Positions 1 to 8,824 of a DNA stretch of 64,000 nucleotides are shown piece after piece (the stretch's first letter is position 1; each line of letters opens with the position of its first letter). A program made the position numbers and the translations under genes. The stretch comes from Spirochaetaceae bacterium. Its GTDB lineage: Bacteria; Spirochaetota; Spirochaetia; DSM-27196; PXBQ01. The stretch spans positions 58,076-122,075 of the forward strand of contig REEC01000133.1 of the NCBI GenBank assembly GCA_007695285.1. Direction: 5' to 3'. The notes under the pieces were generated by a model that was not told the DNA's origin, did not search any database, and saw only the letters and a list, made by a program, of their open reading frames with translations.

Positions 1-1478
1 GGTGTTCGTCGATAAAAATCTTCGATCCTGAGGTACATGTGCCGGAGATCCTCGATCGCGATTTTGAGGCGCTGGTGCGTCCGCACGATCCCGACGTAGT
101 TCCACATCGTGCTCTTGATCGAGAGCCAGTCCTGTGCGATCAACGCAGGATCTTCATTCTCCACGTATCCGGTCGGGATCCAGTCCCTGACCGACGTGAG
201 CATCGGAAACGCGATCGTTACGCCGCGGCTCATCTGATCCACGATGTCGTTTGCAGCCTCGTATCCCCAGAGCAGGCCCTCGAGAAGCGACGTCGACGCG
301 AGCCGGTTCGCACCGTGCAGTCCGGTACACGAGACCTCACCGACCGCGTACAGGCCCGACAAGGTCGTTCTCCCACACCGGTCGACGAGAACACCTCCGC
401 AGAAGTAATGCGCGGCCGGAACGACCGGAACCGGATCCTTCTTGATATCGATACCGGCCGCGAGGCACGTCGCATAGATCGTCGGGAACCTGATCGCCGG
501 ATCCTCGTCGATGTAGTTTGCGACATCGAGCAACACGTGGTCTTCTCCGTTTTCGATCATTTCGTCCCAGATCGCGATCGTCACCTCGTCGCGACCGGCA
601 AGGTCGCGTAGCTCGGGGTTGTACCGCTGCATGAACTGTTCGCCGCGCAGGTTTCGCAGGCGCGCGCCCTCACCGCGCAACGCCTCCGAGAGCAGAAACC
701 GTTTCTCGCCCGGGATATACAATGTCGTCGGATGAAACTGGATGTACTCCATGTTTATCACGTCAACACCCGCGCGTTTCGCCATCACGACACCGTCACC
801 GACGGTTCCTTTCTCGTTTGTCGAGTGCAGGAAAATGTCGGCGAGTCCCCCTGTCGCGAGCACCGTGCGTTGAGCGAGGATCGTGACGACTTCTTTCTTT
901 TCTTCGCAGTAGACGTACGCCCCCGCGCATCGGTCTTCGAGCAGGTACCGCGCCTGCAGATCCGTCGAGTGATGGCGCAGCGTGATCACGTCGATCGCGG
1001 TCGCGCCGGTTATGATCTCGACGTTTTCCATCGAGCGAAGCACCGCCATGAGCGCGAGCTGAATTTCACGGCCGGTATTGTCGGCGGAGTACAGGATCCG
1101 GTTCACCGAGTGCGCGCCCTCGCGCGTCAAATCGAGTTCGCCTTTGTCGCCGTTTCGTGCAAACGCGACTTTCGCGACGTCTATGAGGATCTCACGGACG
1201 ACGCGCGGTCCGTTCGCCGCCAAAAACTCGACTGCCGCTCGGTTGTTGAGTCCACGCCCGGCTCGCATGACGTCATCGACGAGCAACTCCGGCGAGTCAT
1301 CGTGCCCCGTGTACACGATGCCACCTTGAGCCCAGTACGTGTTCGTCGTATTGGGATCCGACCTCTTGCTCAACAGGCAGACCTTGAGTCCGGCCCGCGC
1401 CGCGACGTACGCGCACGTAGCCCCCGCGATTCCACTTCCAATCACAAGGCACTCGGTTTCTTTGTAGTTATCGGCCAC
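1..1478 (-). CDS. nadB: L-aspartate oxidase, 3' end truncated by window edge
   Basis: Reverse-strand translation from GTG at 1478 gives VADNYKETECLVIGSGIAGATCAYVAARAGL..., an FAD-binding N-terminus, then HSTNEKGTVGDGVVMAKRAG, EYIQFHPTTLY and PVVPAAHYFCGGV motifs. Abuts nadC. Absent from the ORF track, which lists only antisense ORFs here. Confidence 0.9.
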   Translation of the reverse strand, partial: MADNYKETECLVIGSGIAGATCAYVAARAGLKVCLLSKRSDPNTTNTYWAQGGIVYTGHDDSPELLVDDVMRAGRGLNNRAAVEFLAANGPRVVREILIDVAKVAFARNGDKGELDLTREGAHSVNRILYSADNTGREIQLALMAVLRSMENVEIITGATAIDVITLRHHSTDLQARYLLEDRCAGAYVYCEEKKEVVTILAQRTVLATGGLADIFLHSTNEKGTVGDGVVMAKRAGVDVINMEYIQFHPTTLYIPGEKRFLLSEALRGEGARLRNLRGEQFMQRYNPELRDLAGRDEVTIAIWDEMIENGEDHVLLDVANYIDEDPAIRFPTIYATCLAAGIDIKKDPVPVVPAAHYFCGGVLVDRCGRTTLSGLYAVGEVSCTGLHGANRLASTSLLEGLLWGYEAANDIVDQMSRGVTIAFPMLTSVRDWIPTGYVENEDPALIAQDWLSIKSTMWNYVGIVRTHQRLKIAIEDLRHMYLRIEDFYRRT

Positions 1479-2351
1479 TTATTCGCCCTTTTTCGCCACG
1501 CGTCCGAGAGTCAGCGAGATGTCGAGCGCACTCACCGAGTGCGTGATATCGCCGACCGAAATGAACCCGACTCCGGTCGCCGCGACGCGTGCGACGGTCT
1601 CGAGCGTGATCCCGCCCGACGCTTCGAGCGGCACTCTACCGGCGACAAGATCAACCGCTTCGCGCATACGATCGAGCGGAAAGTTGTCGAGCATAATACG
1701 GTCAACGTCGAGATCGAGCGCGGTTCTTACGTCGTCGAGCGTCCGCGCCTCGACCTCGATCGGTACGCCGGGATACGCGGTGCGTACCTTCGCGACGGCA
1801 TTCACGATTGAACCTTCCCGATCGATGTGGTTGTCCTTGATCAGCGCCATGTCCCAGAGCCCCATTCGATGGTTCACCGCACCGCCGACGAGAACCGCGT
1901 ACTTGTCGAGCAATCGGTGCCCCGGGGCGGTCTTCCTCGTGTCGAGTATCCGCGCGCGGGTTCCTGACACTGCCGTGACATACTCCGCGGTTTTTGTCGC
2001 GATCCCGGACATGCGCTGGAGGAAGTTGAGCGCGACACGCTCGCCGCGCAGAACCGAGCAGACGGGACCGTCGACGTGCCCGATCACGTTTCCGGCGACG
2101 ACACGGTCGCCGTCCCGGCGCACGAAGTCGCATTTGACCGTCGGGTCGAGACGCGAAAAAACCCTGACCGCAACGTCGCAACCCGCAAGAACGCCCGGTG
2201 CTTTCGCGGTAAACGTCGCGCGCATCGAGTCGTCGCGCGTAAAAATCGAGTTCGACGTGACGTCGACGCCGTCCTCGTCGAGTGCGAGTTGGATGATCCG
2301 CTTCACCAGCTCATCGGTGTCCGGGGCTCGGATCGGTTCATGTAAGCTCAT
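1479..2351 (-). CDS. nadC: Nicotinate-nucleotide pyrophosphorylase (carboxylating)
   Basis: 290 aa with TRKTAPGHRLLDKYAVLVGGAVNHRMGLWDMALIKDNHI and EVEARTLDDVRTAL...IMLDNF motifs; next to nadB. Confidence 0.95.
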   Translation of the reverse strand: MSLHEPIRAPDTDELVKRIIQLALDEDGVDVTSNSIFTRDDSMRATFTAKAPGVLAGCDVAVRVFSRLDPTVKCDFVRRDGDRVVAGNVIGHVDGPVCSVLRGERVALNFLQRMSGIATKTAEYVTAVSGTRARILDTRKTAPGHRLLDKYAVLVGGAVNHRMGLWDMALIKDNHIDREGSIVNAVAKVRTAYPGVPIEVEARTLDDVRTALDLDVDRIMLDNFPLDRMREAVDLVAGRVPLEASGGITLETVARVAATGVGFISVGDITHSVSALDISLTLGRVAKKGE

Positions 2352-2431
2352 ACGGTATGAGTATGTCCACGGGAGGCTCGGCGGTCAAGAACTCCCTATG
2401 GCGCGCTGCCGTTTCGCGGCTGTCCGGTCGG

Positions 2432-3586
2432 TTACCGTGCCCAGTCCAGCCCGGACTCGGCAAAACTCTGATCGGCGGCGTGCGCGCGCGCGATCCCGTC
2501 CTCTATTCCGCGAACGACCGTGTCGTACCCATCGCCGTCAAGGAAGTCCGGCGCGATTTCACGAACGGGTGCGACGCGAAACAGCTCCTCGATACAGAAC
2601 GTATGCGCGTGCGCGGCGGTGATTGGGCAGCTCGGCGCCCGGCCGTCGATGATCGCACGGATCGCATCGGTGTACGACAAGGTGTGCGCGTTCTCGGTCC
2701 CGTTAGAAAACTCGTCGATCACGGTACCACCACGGCGGACCGTCGTCATGCCCCAGCCCGCGTCGCTCCGATACACCCAGTCGTACACGGCCTCTTCACA
2801 CTCGACGGTCAGAGCGGGTTCGGTCGGTATCCGTGCCGCGTGCGTCGCCCAGAACTCAAGCTCCGCACCGGCATCGGTCGTGACGCGTATGAACTGCGTG
2901 TCGGCAGATCCGATCGGCTTCGCGCGGAAGTTCTCCCCCGCGACTCTCCCGGGTACGCCCGGCCCCGCAACACCCGCGATGAACAACATGTTCATGACGA
3001 AGTGAGCGAGCGCATTTTGGAGAGGAGAGTCGTACACGACGCGACCGTTACACTCAAGCGCGCCGGCCCACTCATTTCTCCGGTAGTACGCCTCTCCTCT
3101 CGGCCAGACGCCGAACCCCTTCGCGCGCACGAGCGCGCCGTACTTGCCGGACCTTACGTCCGAGGCGATCCGTTGAATGCTCTCGGAGGCGATGTTCTGG
3201 AACCCGATCGAGAGAAAACCGGGGGACCCCTCAGCGGCAGCGATCATCCGGTCGACCTCAGCAAGAGACCCGGCGGCGGGTTTCTCGCACAGAACGTTGA
3301 AGCCGGCCGCGAGCGCGGCGACCGATATTTCCTCGTGAAACGGGATTCCGACCGGAACGCCGATCAACTCGAGTTTGTCTTTTTCCGCGGCGAACATTTC
3401 CTGATACGTGCGGTATACGCGAACCCCCGAGGTGCGTAGCTCCGCCTCGATCTGCTCTTCGCCGAGCCCCGGCGCGTACGGCACGCGGATCACAACGGCG
3501 ACAAGATGCGCATCGCACTCCGCGATGTAGCGACGGTGCGCCGCCGCGTACCCGCTCACGCCGATCAACCCAACTCGAATACTCAT
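2432..3586 (-). CDS. Gfo/Idh/MocA-family oxidoreductase
   Basis: N-terminal Rossmann start (VGLIGVSGYAAAHRRYI), LCEKPAAGS motif typical of the family. Confidence 0.8.
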   Translation of the reverse strand: MSIRVGLIGVSGYAAAHRRYIAECDAHLVAVVIRVPYAPGLGEEQIEAELRTSGVRVYRTYQEMFAAEKDKLELIGVPVGIPFHEEISVAALAAGFNVLCEKPAAGSLAEVDRMIAAAEGSPGFLSIGFQNIASESIQRIASDVRSGKYGALVRAKGFGVWPRGEAYYRRNEWAGALECNGRVVYDSPLQNALAHFVMNMLFIAGVAGPGVPGRVAGENFRAKPIGSADTQFIRVTTDAGAELEFWATHAARIPTEPALTVECEEAVYDWVYRSDAGWGMTTVRRGGTVIDEFSNGTENAHTLSYTDAIRAIIDGRAPSCPITAAHAHTFCIEELFRVAPVREIAPDFLDGDGYDTVVRGIEDGIARAHAADQSFAESGLDWAR

Positions 3587-5238
3587 TTCTGCCTCACTAT
3601 TCGTGATAGACGGTCCGCACCGTCGCGCATCGCTGCCGACGCCGCGTTGAATGCAAACCCGACAAAAATGCCGAGTCCGCTGTTGACGGTGTCGTGAAGA
3701 AAGTTCGTCAGTAACTTCAGATACGCGTTCGCGTTCGTCTTTTTTTCCGCGTTCCGGAGGATGAGCGCGTTCAACCCGAACGTTTTGACGATTCTGCTCA
3801 ACTGGGTACGTACGACCGGAAATAATGCACGCACCATCGCGAAGTACCGTTGATGATACCGCTCGTCCCGTTCGACGAGCAGCCGGATCTGAGTCCGGGT
3901 GTCGCGCCTCGTACCGTTACGGGTCTTTCGGGTCGGGATGAAATCGGTCACGAGTGACGTGACGGCTTTTGACGACCCGAGTTTGAACAGCGCGTAGTAG
4001 AACATAAGAAGCCCGGCGAGATTCCGGTTCTCGGGCGTGGCGAGGTTCGGCGTCGCGGCGACGCGTCGCATCACACGTATCAACGCCGCGTCGAGATTCC
4101 GCGACGAGAACACGCTGCCTGCAGCAGAGAACATCCGTGACGTGTTCGCGCTTTTTTCGATGCTTTCCGTCAAAACGCGGTGCGCGACGGTCAAATCTCG
4201 GACGAACGGATCGACGTGAACCGCGTCGAGGTACGCGGTGATATCCGTACGTCCCGAGAGCGAGACGCGGACGGGTTTGCCCGACGCCGAACGCACGACG
4301 TCACCGATAAACGTCTCTATGCGCGCAACGTACTCCGCACTCGGCGCGACGTCCCTGTTCCTTCTGACGTAGAAACGGATCAGTTGCCGCAGGCGTTCGG
4401 ACACCGTCGGCGCGAACGCGATGTTCGCGAGCCGACGTTCGAGCAGAAGCTCGACGATTTCGCGCATCCGTGCTTGTACGTTCACCGTGTACGATACAGT
4501 CTGTTGCAAGAGGTCCAGCGCAGCGTCGTGAGGGATGAACGCGAGGTCGACGACTCGCGCACGTTCGGTCGCTGAGATCTTCAGGTCGTCGGAGACGTGG
4601 CGATTGTAGTTTCCGACGACGTCGCGCGTATCAAATCCGTGTTCGCCTGCCGGGACGTACTTATTGTGCCACAAGAATACCCTGAGCGTAGGGACGATCT
4701 CGAATGCGGCTTTGATGTACCCGCCCGACGACACGTGTGCGGTCGGCTCGGGATTCGTCACGACAAGAAGCGATGCAACCGAAGGAAGAAACGAAAGGTT
4801 CTCCTCGGCACCGATGCCGGCCGGAAGGTCGAGCAGGATTATGTCGTACCGATCGTCGATCTCGCGCGCAAACCTTCCGTACAGGCGTTCTCGCATCGCG
4901 TGCGACGCGCTCCCGTTTGTCTTCGCGTGAGGGAAAACGAGTTCAAGGTTCTTGAACACCGTTAAGACGTGATCCGAGAGTTGATCGTCGTCACGATCGA
5001 ACGTGGCTCGTACGCGACCGAGTTCGTTCTCGGAGATGTCGAGGATCACCGCGGTGTTCGACAACGGGTCTAGATCGATCAGCGCGACGCTCAGACCCGA
5101 ACGTGCGTACTGAATCGCGAGATTCACTGCTGTTGTCGACTTTCCGACGCCACCTTTGCCCGAACCGATCGCGACGGATTTTCGGCGGACGGACGTGGTA
5201 GCGACGGACGGTGCTTGAAGTTCGGACATCGGGGCCAT
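3583..5238 (-). CDS. ParA/MinD-family ATPase with long C-terminal extension
   Basis: Deviant Walker A SGKGGVGKSTTAVNLAIQYARSG; DLPAGIGAE. Start taken at MAPMSEL (5238); the ORF track extends upstream. Confidence 0.8.
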   Translation of the reverse strand: MAPMSELQAPSVATTSVRRKSVAIGSGKGGVGKSTTAVNLAIQYARSGLSVALIDLDPLSNTAVILDISENELGRVRATFDRDDDQLSDHVLTVFKNLELVFPHAKTNGSASHAMRERLYGRFAREIDDRYDIILLDLPAGIGAEENLSFLPSVASLLVVTNPEPTAHVSSGGYIKAAFEIVPTLRVFLWHNKYVPAGEHGFDTRDVVGNYNRHVSDDLKISATERARVVDLAFIPHDAALDLLQQTVSYTVNVQARMREIVELLLERRLANIAFAPTVSERLRQLIRFYVRRNRDVAPSAEYVARIETFIGDVVRSASGKPVRVSLSGRTDITAYLDAVHVDPFVRDLTVAHRVLTESIEKSANTSRMFSAAGSVFSSRNLDAALIRVMRRVAATPNLATPENRNLAGLLMFYYALFKLGSSKAVTSLVTDFIPTRKTRNGTRRDTRTQIRLLVERDERYHQRYFAMVRALFPVVRTQLSRIVKTFGLNALILRNAEKKTNANAYLKLLTNFLHDTVNSGLGIFVGFAFNAASAAMRDGADRLSRIVRQK

Positions 5239-5313
5239 TATATCGAACCGCATCCTGCCCGAAAAGCTGTAATCTCGATCCAGTTTTCTGCACGATATCA
5301 CGCGGTGTCGCGC

Positions 5314-5342
5314 TTGACACCCGCGGTTCAAGAGATTACAGT
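5314..5342 (+). promoter_or_regulatory. Sigma70-type promoter of the leu leader/leuA
   Basis: TTGACA (5314-5319), 17-nt spacer, TACAGT (5337-5342). Confidence 0.7.
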
Positions 5343-5351
5343 ATTTTCGGA

Positions 5352-5456
5352 ATGCGTTGCATGAACGATTTTTTACGCGCGACGGTGACACTCCTCCTCG
5401 GTCTACTCCTTAGCAACTTCGCAGGGGGTGCGTCGGAAGAGCCGAGCGCAATGTGA
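5352..5456 (+). CDS. Candidate leucine-rich leader peptide (MRCMNDFLRATVTLLLGLLLSNFAGGASEEPSAM)
   Basis: Short ORF just downstream of the promoter, containing CTC CTC CTC GGT CTA CTC CTT (LLLGLLL), followed 20 nt later by an intrinsic terminator and then leuA. Start may be 5352 or 5361. Confidence 0.7.
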   Translation: MRCMNDFLRATVTLLLGLLLSNFAGGASEEPSAM

Positions 5457-5476
5457 ACCGACCCGAACGGTTCGAA

Positions 5477-5517
5477 AGCCCGCTGCAGAGGATCCCTCTC
5501 CAGCGGGCTTTTTTTTT
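5477..5517 (+). terminator. Intrinsic terminator/attenuator upstream of leuA
   Basis: AGCCCGCTG-C-AGAGG-ATC-CCTCT-C-CAGCGGGCT hairpin followed by a run of T; leuA starts 20 nt downstream. Confidence 0.88.
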
Positions 5518-5536
5518 CGGGAAAATGGAGGAACGT

Positions 5537-7243
5537 ATGGCTAAGTACAAACCGTTTCCAACGGTCAACCTTCCGGATCGCACGTGGCCGGACAAAACGA
5601 TCGATCACGCACCGATGTGGTGCAGCGTCGATCTTCGAGACGGCAATCAGGCGCTCGCGGTCCCGATGAGCATCGCCGCGAAGGTCGATATGTTCAAACT
5701 ACTCGTCGAGATCGGGTTCAAAGAAATCGAGGTCGGATTTCCGGCTGCGTCGGAGATCGAATTCGGTTTCATCCGCAAACTCGTCGAAGAGAATCTGATC
5801 CCCGACGACGTGTATATCCAGGTCCTCACGCAGGCGCGCGATCCTCTGATCGAGAAGACGTTTGAGAGCATCAAGGGCGCAAAGAACGTCATCATGCATC
5901 TCTACAACTCGACGTCGACGCTGCAGCGACGCGTCACTTTCAACCTTGGACGCGAAGAGATCAAAGCGATCGCGGTGAACGGAGCAAAAACGTGCCGGCG
6001 GCTCGCGGACGATATCGCGCGCGACTTCCCCGAGACGCACCTCCGGTTTGAGTACTCCCCCGAGAGCTTCTCCGACACCGAGCCGGAGTACGCGGTCGAA
6101 GTGTGCGCCGCGGTGATGGACGCGTGGCAGCCGAGTTCGAACGACCCGATGATTCTGAATCTGCCGGCGACCGTCGAGTGGACGACTCCGAACGTGTACG
6201 CCGACCAGATCGAGTTCTTCTGCCGAAAAATCCCGAATCGTTCCTCCGCGATTATCTCGGTCCATACGCACAACGACCGGGGTACCGGCGCCGCCGCGAC
6301 CGAACTCGGGCTTCTCGCGGGGGCAGATCGCGTCGAAGGCACCCTGTTCGGCAACGGCGAGCGCACCGGGAACCTCGATCTCGTCACTGTTGCTTTGAAT
6401 CTCTTCAGTCACGGGATCGAACCGAACTTGAACCTCTCGAACGTACCGGAGATTCGCGACGCGTACGAGCGACTCACGGGCATGACCGTGCACGAGAGGC
6501 ATCCGTACGCGGGCGACCTCGTCTTCACGGCGTTCTCCGGATCGCACCAGGACGCTATCAAAAAAGGCATGGATCTCAGGCGGACCGAGAAACCCGACTC
6601 TGAAATTCCGTGGGCGGTGCCTTACTTGCTGATCGATCCTCAGGACATCGGCCGTACGTACGAAGCGATCATCCGGATCAACAGCCAGAGCGGCAAGGGC
6701 GGAGTCGCTTATGTGCTGTCGCGTGAGTTCGGAATCGATCTCCCAAAACCGATGCATCCCGAGTTTGGCACAATCGTCAACGCGGTCGCGGATAAGAGAG
6801 GACGGGAGCTCGATAAGGACGAGATCATGCAGATCTTCGCGGAGACGTATACGCACTCTACGAAGCCGCTTTCGATCACCGAGATCACGACCGAAGCACA
6901 CGAAGATGGGAAGCACCGTATCGAGTGCCGCGCGCATATCTCGTACGAAGACGAAACGATGGACATTCGCGGCGAAGGGAACGGGCCGATTGATGCTCTC
7001 GTTCACGCGATGCTCGGTGCCGGACTCGCGCCCTTCACGGTGACAGACTTCAAGGAGCAGGCGGTCGGAACGGGCTCCGAGACCGAGGCGATCGCGTATC
7101 TTCAGATTCGAACCGACGACGGCCGCACTGTATGGGGCGCCGGGCGAAACACCGACATCACGCTTGCGGGGCTCAAAGGCGTCGTGAGCGCGTACAATCG
7201 GGCGTTCGCGCACGTGGAAGAAAAAAGCGCTTCCCGAGCGTAG
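5537..7243 (+). CDS. leuA: 2-isopropylmalate synthase
   Basis: MAKYKPFPTVNLPDRTWPDKTIDHAPMWCSVDLRDGNQAL...; SD GGAGG before ATG 5537. The listed ORF start at 5453 lies within the attenuator. Confidence 0.95.
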   Translation: MAKYKPFPTVNLPDRTWPDKTIDHAPMWCSVDLRDGNQALAVPMSIAAKVDMFKLLVEIGFKEIEVGFPAASEIEFGFIRKLVEENLIPDDVYIQVLTQARDPLIEKTFESIKGAKNVIMHLYNSTSTLQRRVTFNLGREEIKAIAVNGAKTCRRLADDIARDFPETHLRFEYSPESFSDTEPEYAVEVCAAVMDAWQPSSNDPMILNLPATVEWTTPNVYADQIEFFCRKIPNRSSAIISVHTHNDRGTGAAATELGLLAGADRVEGTLFGNGERTGNLDLVTVALNLFSHGIEPNLNLSNVPEIRDAYERLTGMTVHERHPYAGDLVFTAFSGSHQDAIKKGMDLRRTEKPDSEIPWAVPYLLIDPQDIGRTYEAIIRINSQSGKGGVAYVLSREFGIDLPKPMHPEFGTIVNAVADKRGRELDKDEIMQIFAETYTHSTKPLSITEITTEAHEDGKHRIECRAHISYEDETMDIRGEGNGPIDALVHAMLGAGLAPFTVTDFKEQAVGTGSETEAIAYLQIRTDDGRTVWGAGRNTDITLAGLKGVVSAYNRAFAHVEEKSASRA

Positions 7244-7265
7244 CGCGCGGTCGGATCGGTCGCGG

Positions 7266-7640
7266 TTACTCCGAGATTCCGAACCTCTCGAGGAAAGCCG
7301 CGGCCGACACTCCGTTCGAGTCACCGATAAACTCACCGTTTTTGTAGTAGCGAATGTACGGGATGTTTCGGTTTCCGAGAGTAGTCTCTTTGAACGCCAT
7401 GAATTCTTTCCGGTACGGGACCGTGTTGTAGATGATCCGATACACGACGACATCGTTTCCGGAAGGTTTCCCTTTCTTCTCCCACGATTCGGTCCAGACC
7501 TTCATGCGAATCCAGTCCGGACACCAGTCTTGCGTCATGACGACCGCGACGTTCTCGGCCTCGGCGGCGACCTCACGGAACTCACCACACTCGATCGCTC
7601 TTCGTGCCTGCTCTTCGGTCAATTCTTTGTTGTACAGCAT
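7266..7640 (-). CDS. Thioredoxin-fold-like small protein
   Basis: 124 aa with VAVVMTQDWCPDW and NIPYIRYYKNGEFIGDSNGV, resembling thioredoxin-fold proteins. Confidence 0.55.
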   Translation of the reverse strand: MLYNKELTEEQARRAIECGEFREVAAEAENVAVVMTQDWCPDWIRMKVWTESWEKKGKPSGNDVVVYRIIYNTVPYRKEFMAFKETTLGNRNIPYIRYYKNGEFIGDSNGVSAAAFLERFGISE

Positions 7641-8579
7641 TTATCCTCCCGACGGCGTCCACGTCCAGTGGGAGTCGGTCAGACGCGACTCACCACGCCA
7701 CGTGTACGCAGCCAAAAAACCACCGGCAGCGACCGAGTAATCCGTTATGCACACGACGCGCGACTGCACGCTCGGTCGTTCAGCGTGGAGCCAGTAATGG
7801 CCCAAAAAGACCGGCACCTCCCCCGCGTAACCGGGAATCCGCGCAAGCGCCGAGTTCGGGACCGGAATATCGGCCGAACTCGCGACGGTGCCGGGAGGAA
7901 ACGCGAGCTCACGGTACGTCGTCGGCATCGGCGGTTGCCACCACGCGACGCGCGTAGCGCTCCGGCTGTGTCCGTCCTTGTCGAGAAAAGTCACACCTTC
8001 GGGCAGATGGACCTCAACGCCTTTCAAGAGCGTCTCGACCGCCCGGAACTCGTCGCTGCCGGGTGTCACGCTTCGTTCGAGGAACTCGTCCGTCATCGTG
8101 CCGTCGCGAGATACGATCCGGATCGCGTCTTCATCCCACGCGGCGTGCACCACGCGGACACCGCCGATTTCCAGGAACAACGGCAATGTTCGGAACCATC
8201 GCAGATACTCTCGCAGCGACGCGCGGTCGTTCCGGAACTGAAACAGCGTATCAAGGTGTTGGTAAAGGTGCGTGTCCGAGCGCGTACGCAGCCACCGCGG
8301 ACCGTTTGCGGTCTCACGGCGCGTATGAAAACACAGCGCGTTGTACTCGTGATTGCCGATGACCGCGGTTGCGGCGCCCGCGTCGACCATGCGCCGTACG
8401 ATCTCGAGGGTTCCCGGAATATCAGGGCCACGATCGATGAAATCACCGACAAAGACCGCGTGGCGTCCGGTCTCGGCGGACCGATACGCGCCGTTTCGTT
8501 TCTCGTATCCGAGAAGCCGCAAGAGATCCACAAGATGCTGCGCGTGCCCATGTATATCGCCGATGACGTCCAGTACCAT
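7641..8579 (-). CDS. Metallophosphoesterase (calcineurin-like)
   Basis: MVLDVIGDIHGHAQHL, VFVGDFIDRGP, VIGNHEYNAL motifs. Start could extend to 8615. Confidence 0.85.
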   Translation of the reverse strand: MVLDVIGDIHGHAQHLVDLLRLLGYEKRNGAYRSAETGRHAVFVGDFIDRGPDIPGTLEIVRRMVDAGAATAVIGNHEYNALCFHTRRETANGPRWLRTRSDTHLYQHLDTLFQFRNDRASLREYLRWFRTLPLFLEIGGVRVVHAAWDEDAIRIVSRDGTMTDEFLERSVTPGSDEFRAVETLLKGVEVHLPEGVTFLDKDGHSRSATRVAWWQPPMPTTYRELAFPPGTVASSADIPVPNSALARIPGYAGEVPVFLGHYWLHAERPSVQSRVVCITDYSVAAGGFLAAYTWRGESRLTDSHWTWTPSGG

Positions 8580-8637
8580 CGGGATGAATATACGCGAGGA
8601 CGCGAACGACATCAACTAACACGTTCCCGGGCGTACC

Positions 8638-8698
8638 AAAAAAAAGGCCGGCCACCCGGCGGCGGGCAAAAAAAAGCCCCAACGACGTGCGAAGGGGC
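8638..8698 (-). terminator. Tandem intrinsic terminators after the arabinofuranosidase gene
   Basis: Minus strand: AGCCCC...GGGGCT followed by T-run, then GCCGG-GTGG-CCGGC followed by a second T-run. Confidence 0.75.
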
Positions 8699-8824
8699 TA
8701 AATCCTAAAATGGTGGCTCACAAAAAGCTGTAGGTGCAGTGAGAATATACATCATTTTGCCGAAAAAGCTAAGTGAAAAACGCGAACTCGAGCAATTCTT
8801 GCTTCTCTCTTTGGTCGCGGCCGC

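Noticed and set aside
5453-5536. Extended N-terminus of leuA in the ORF track (MNRPERFESPLQRIPLQRAFFFGKMEER)
   Set aside because: This segment is the attenuator hairpin and U-run; a strong SD precedes ATG 5537, which gives the canonical LeuA start.
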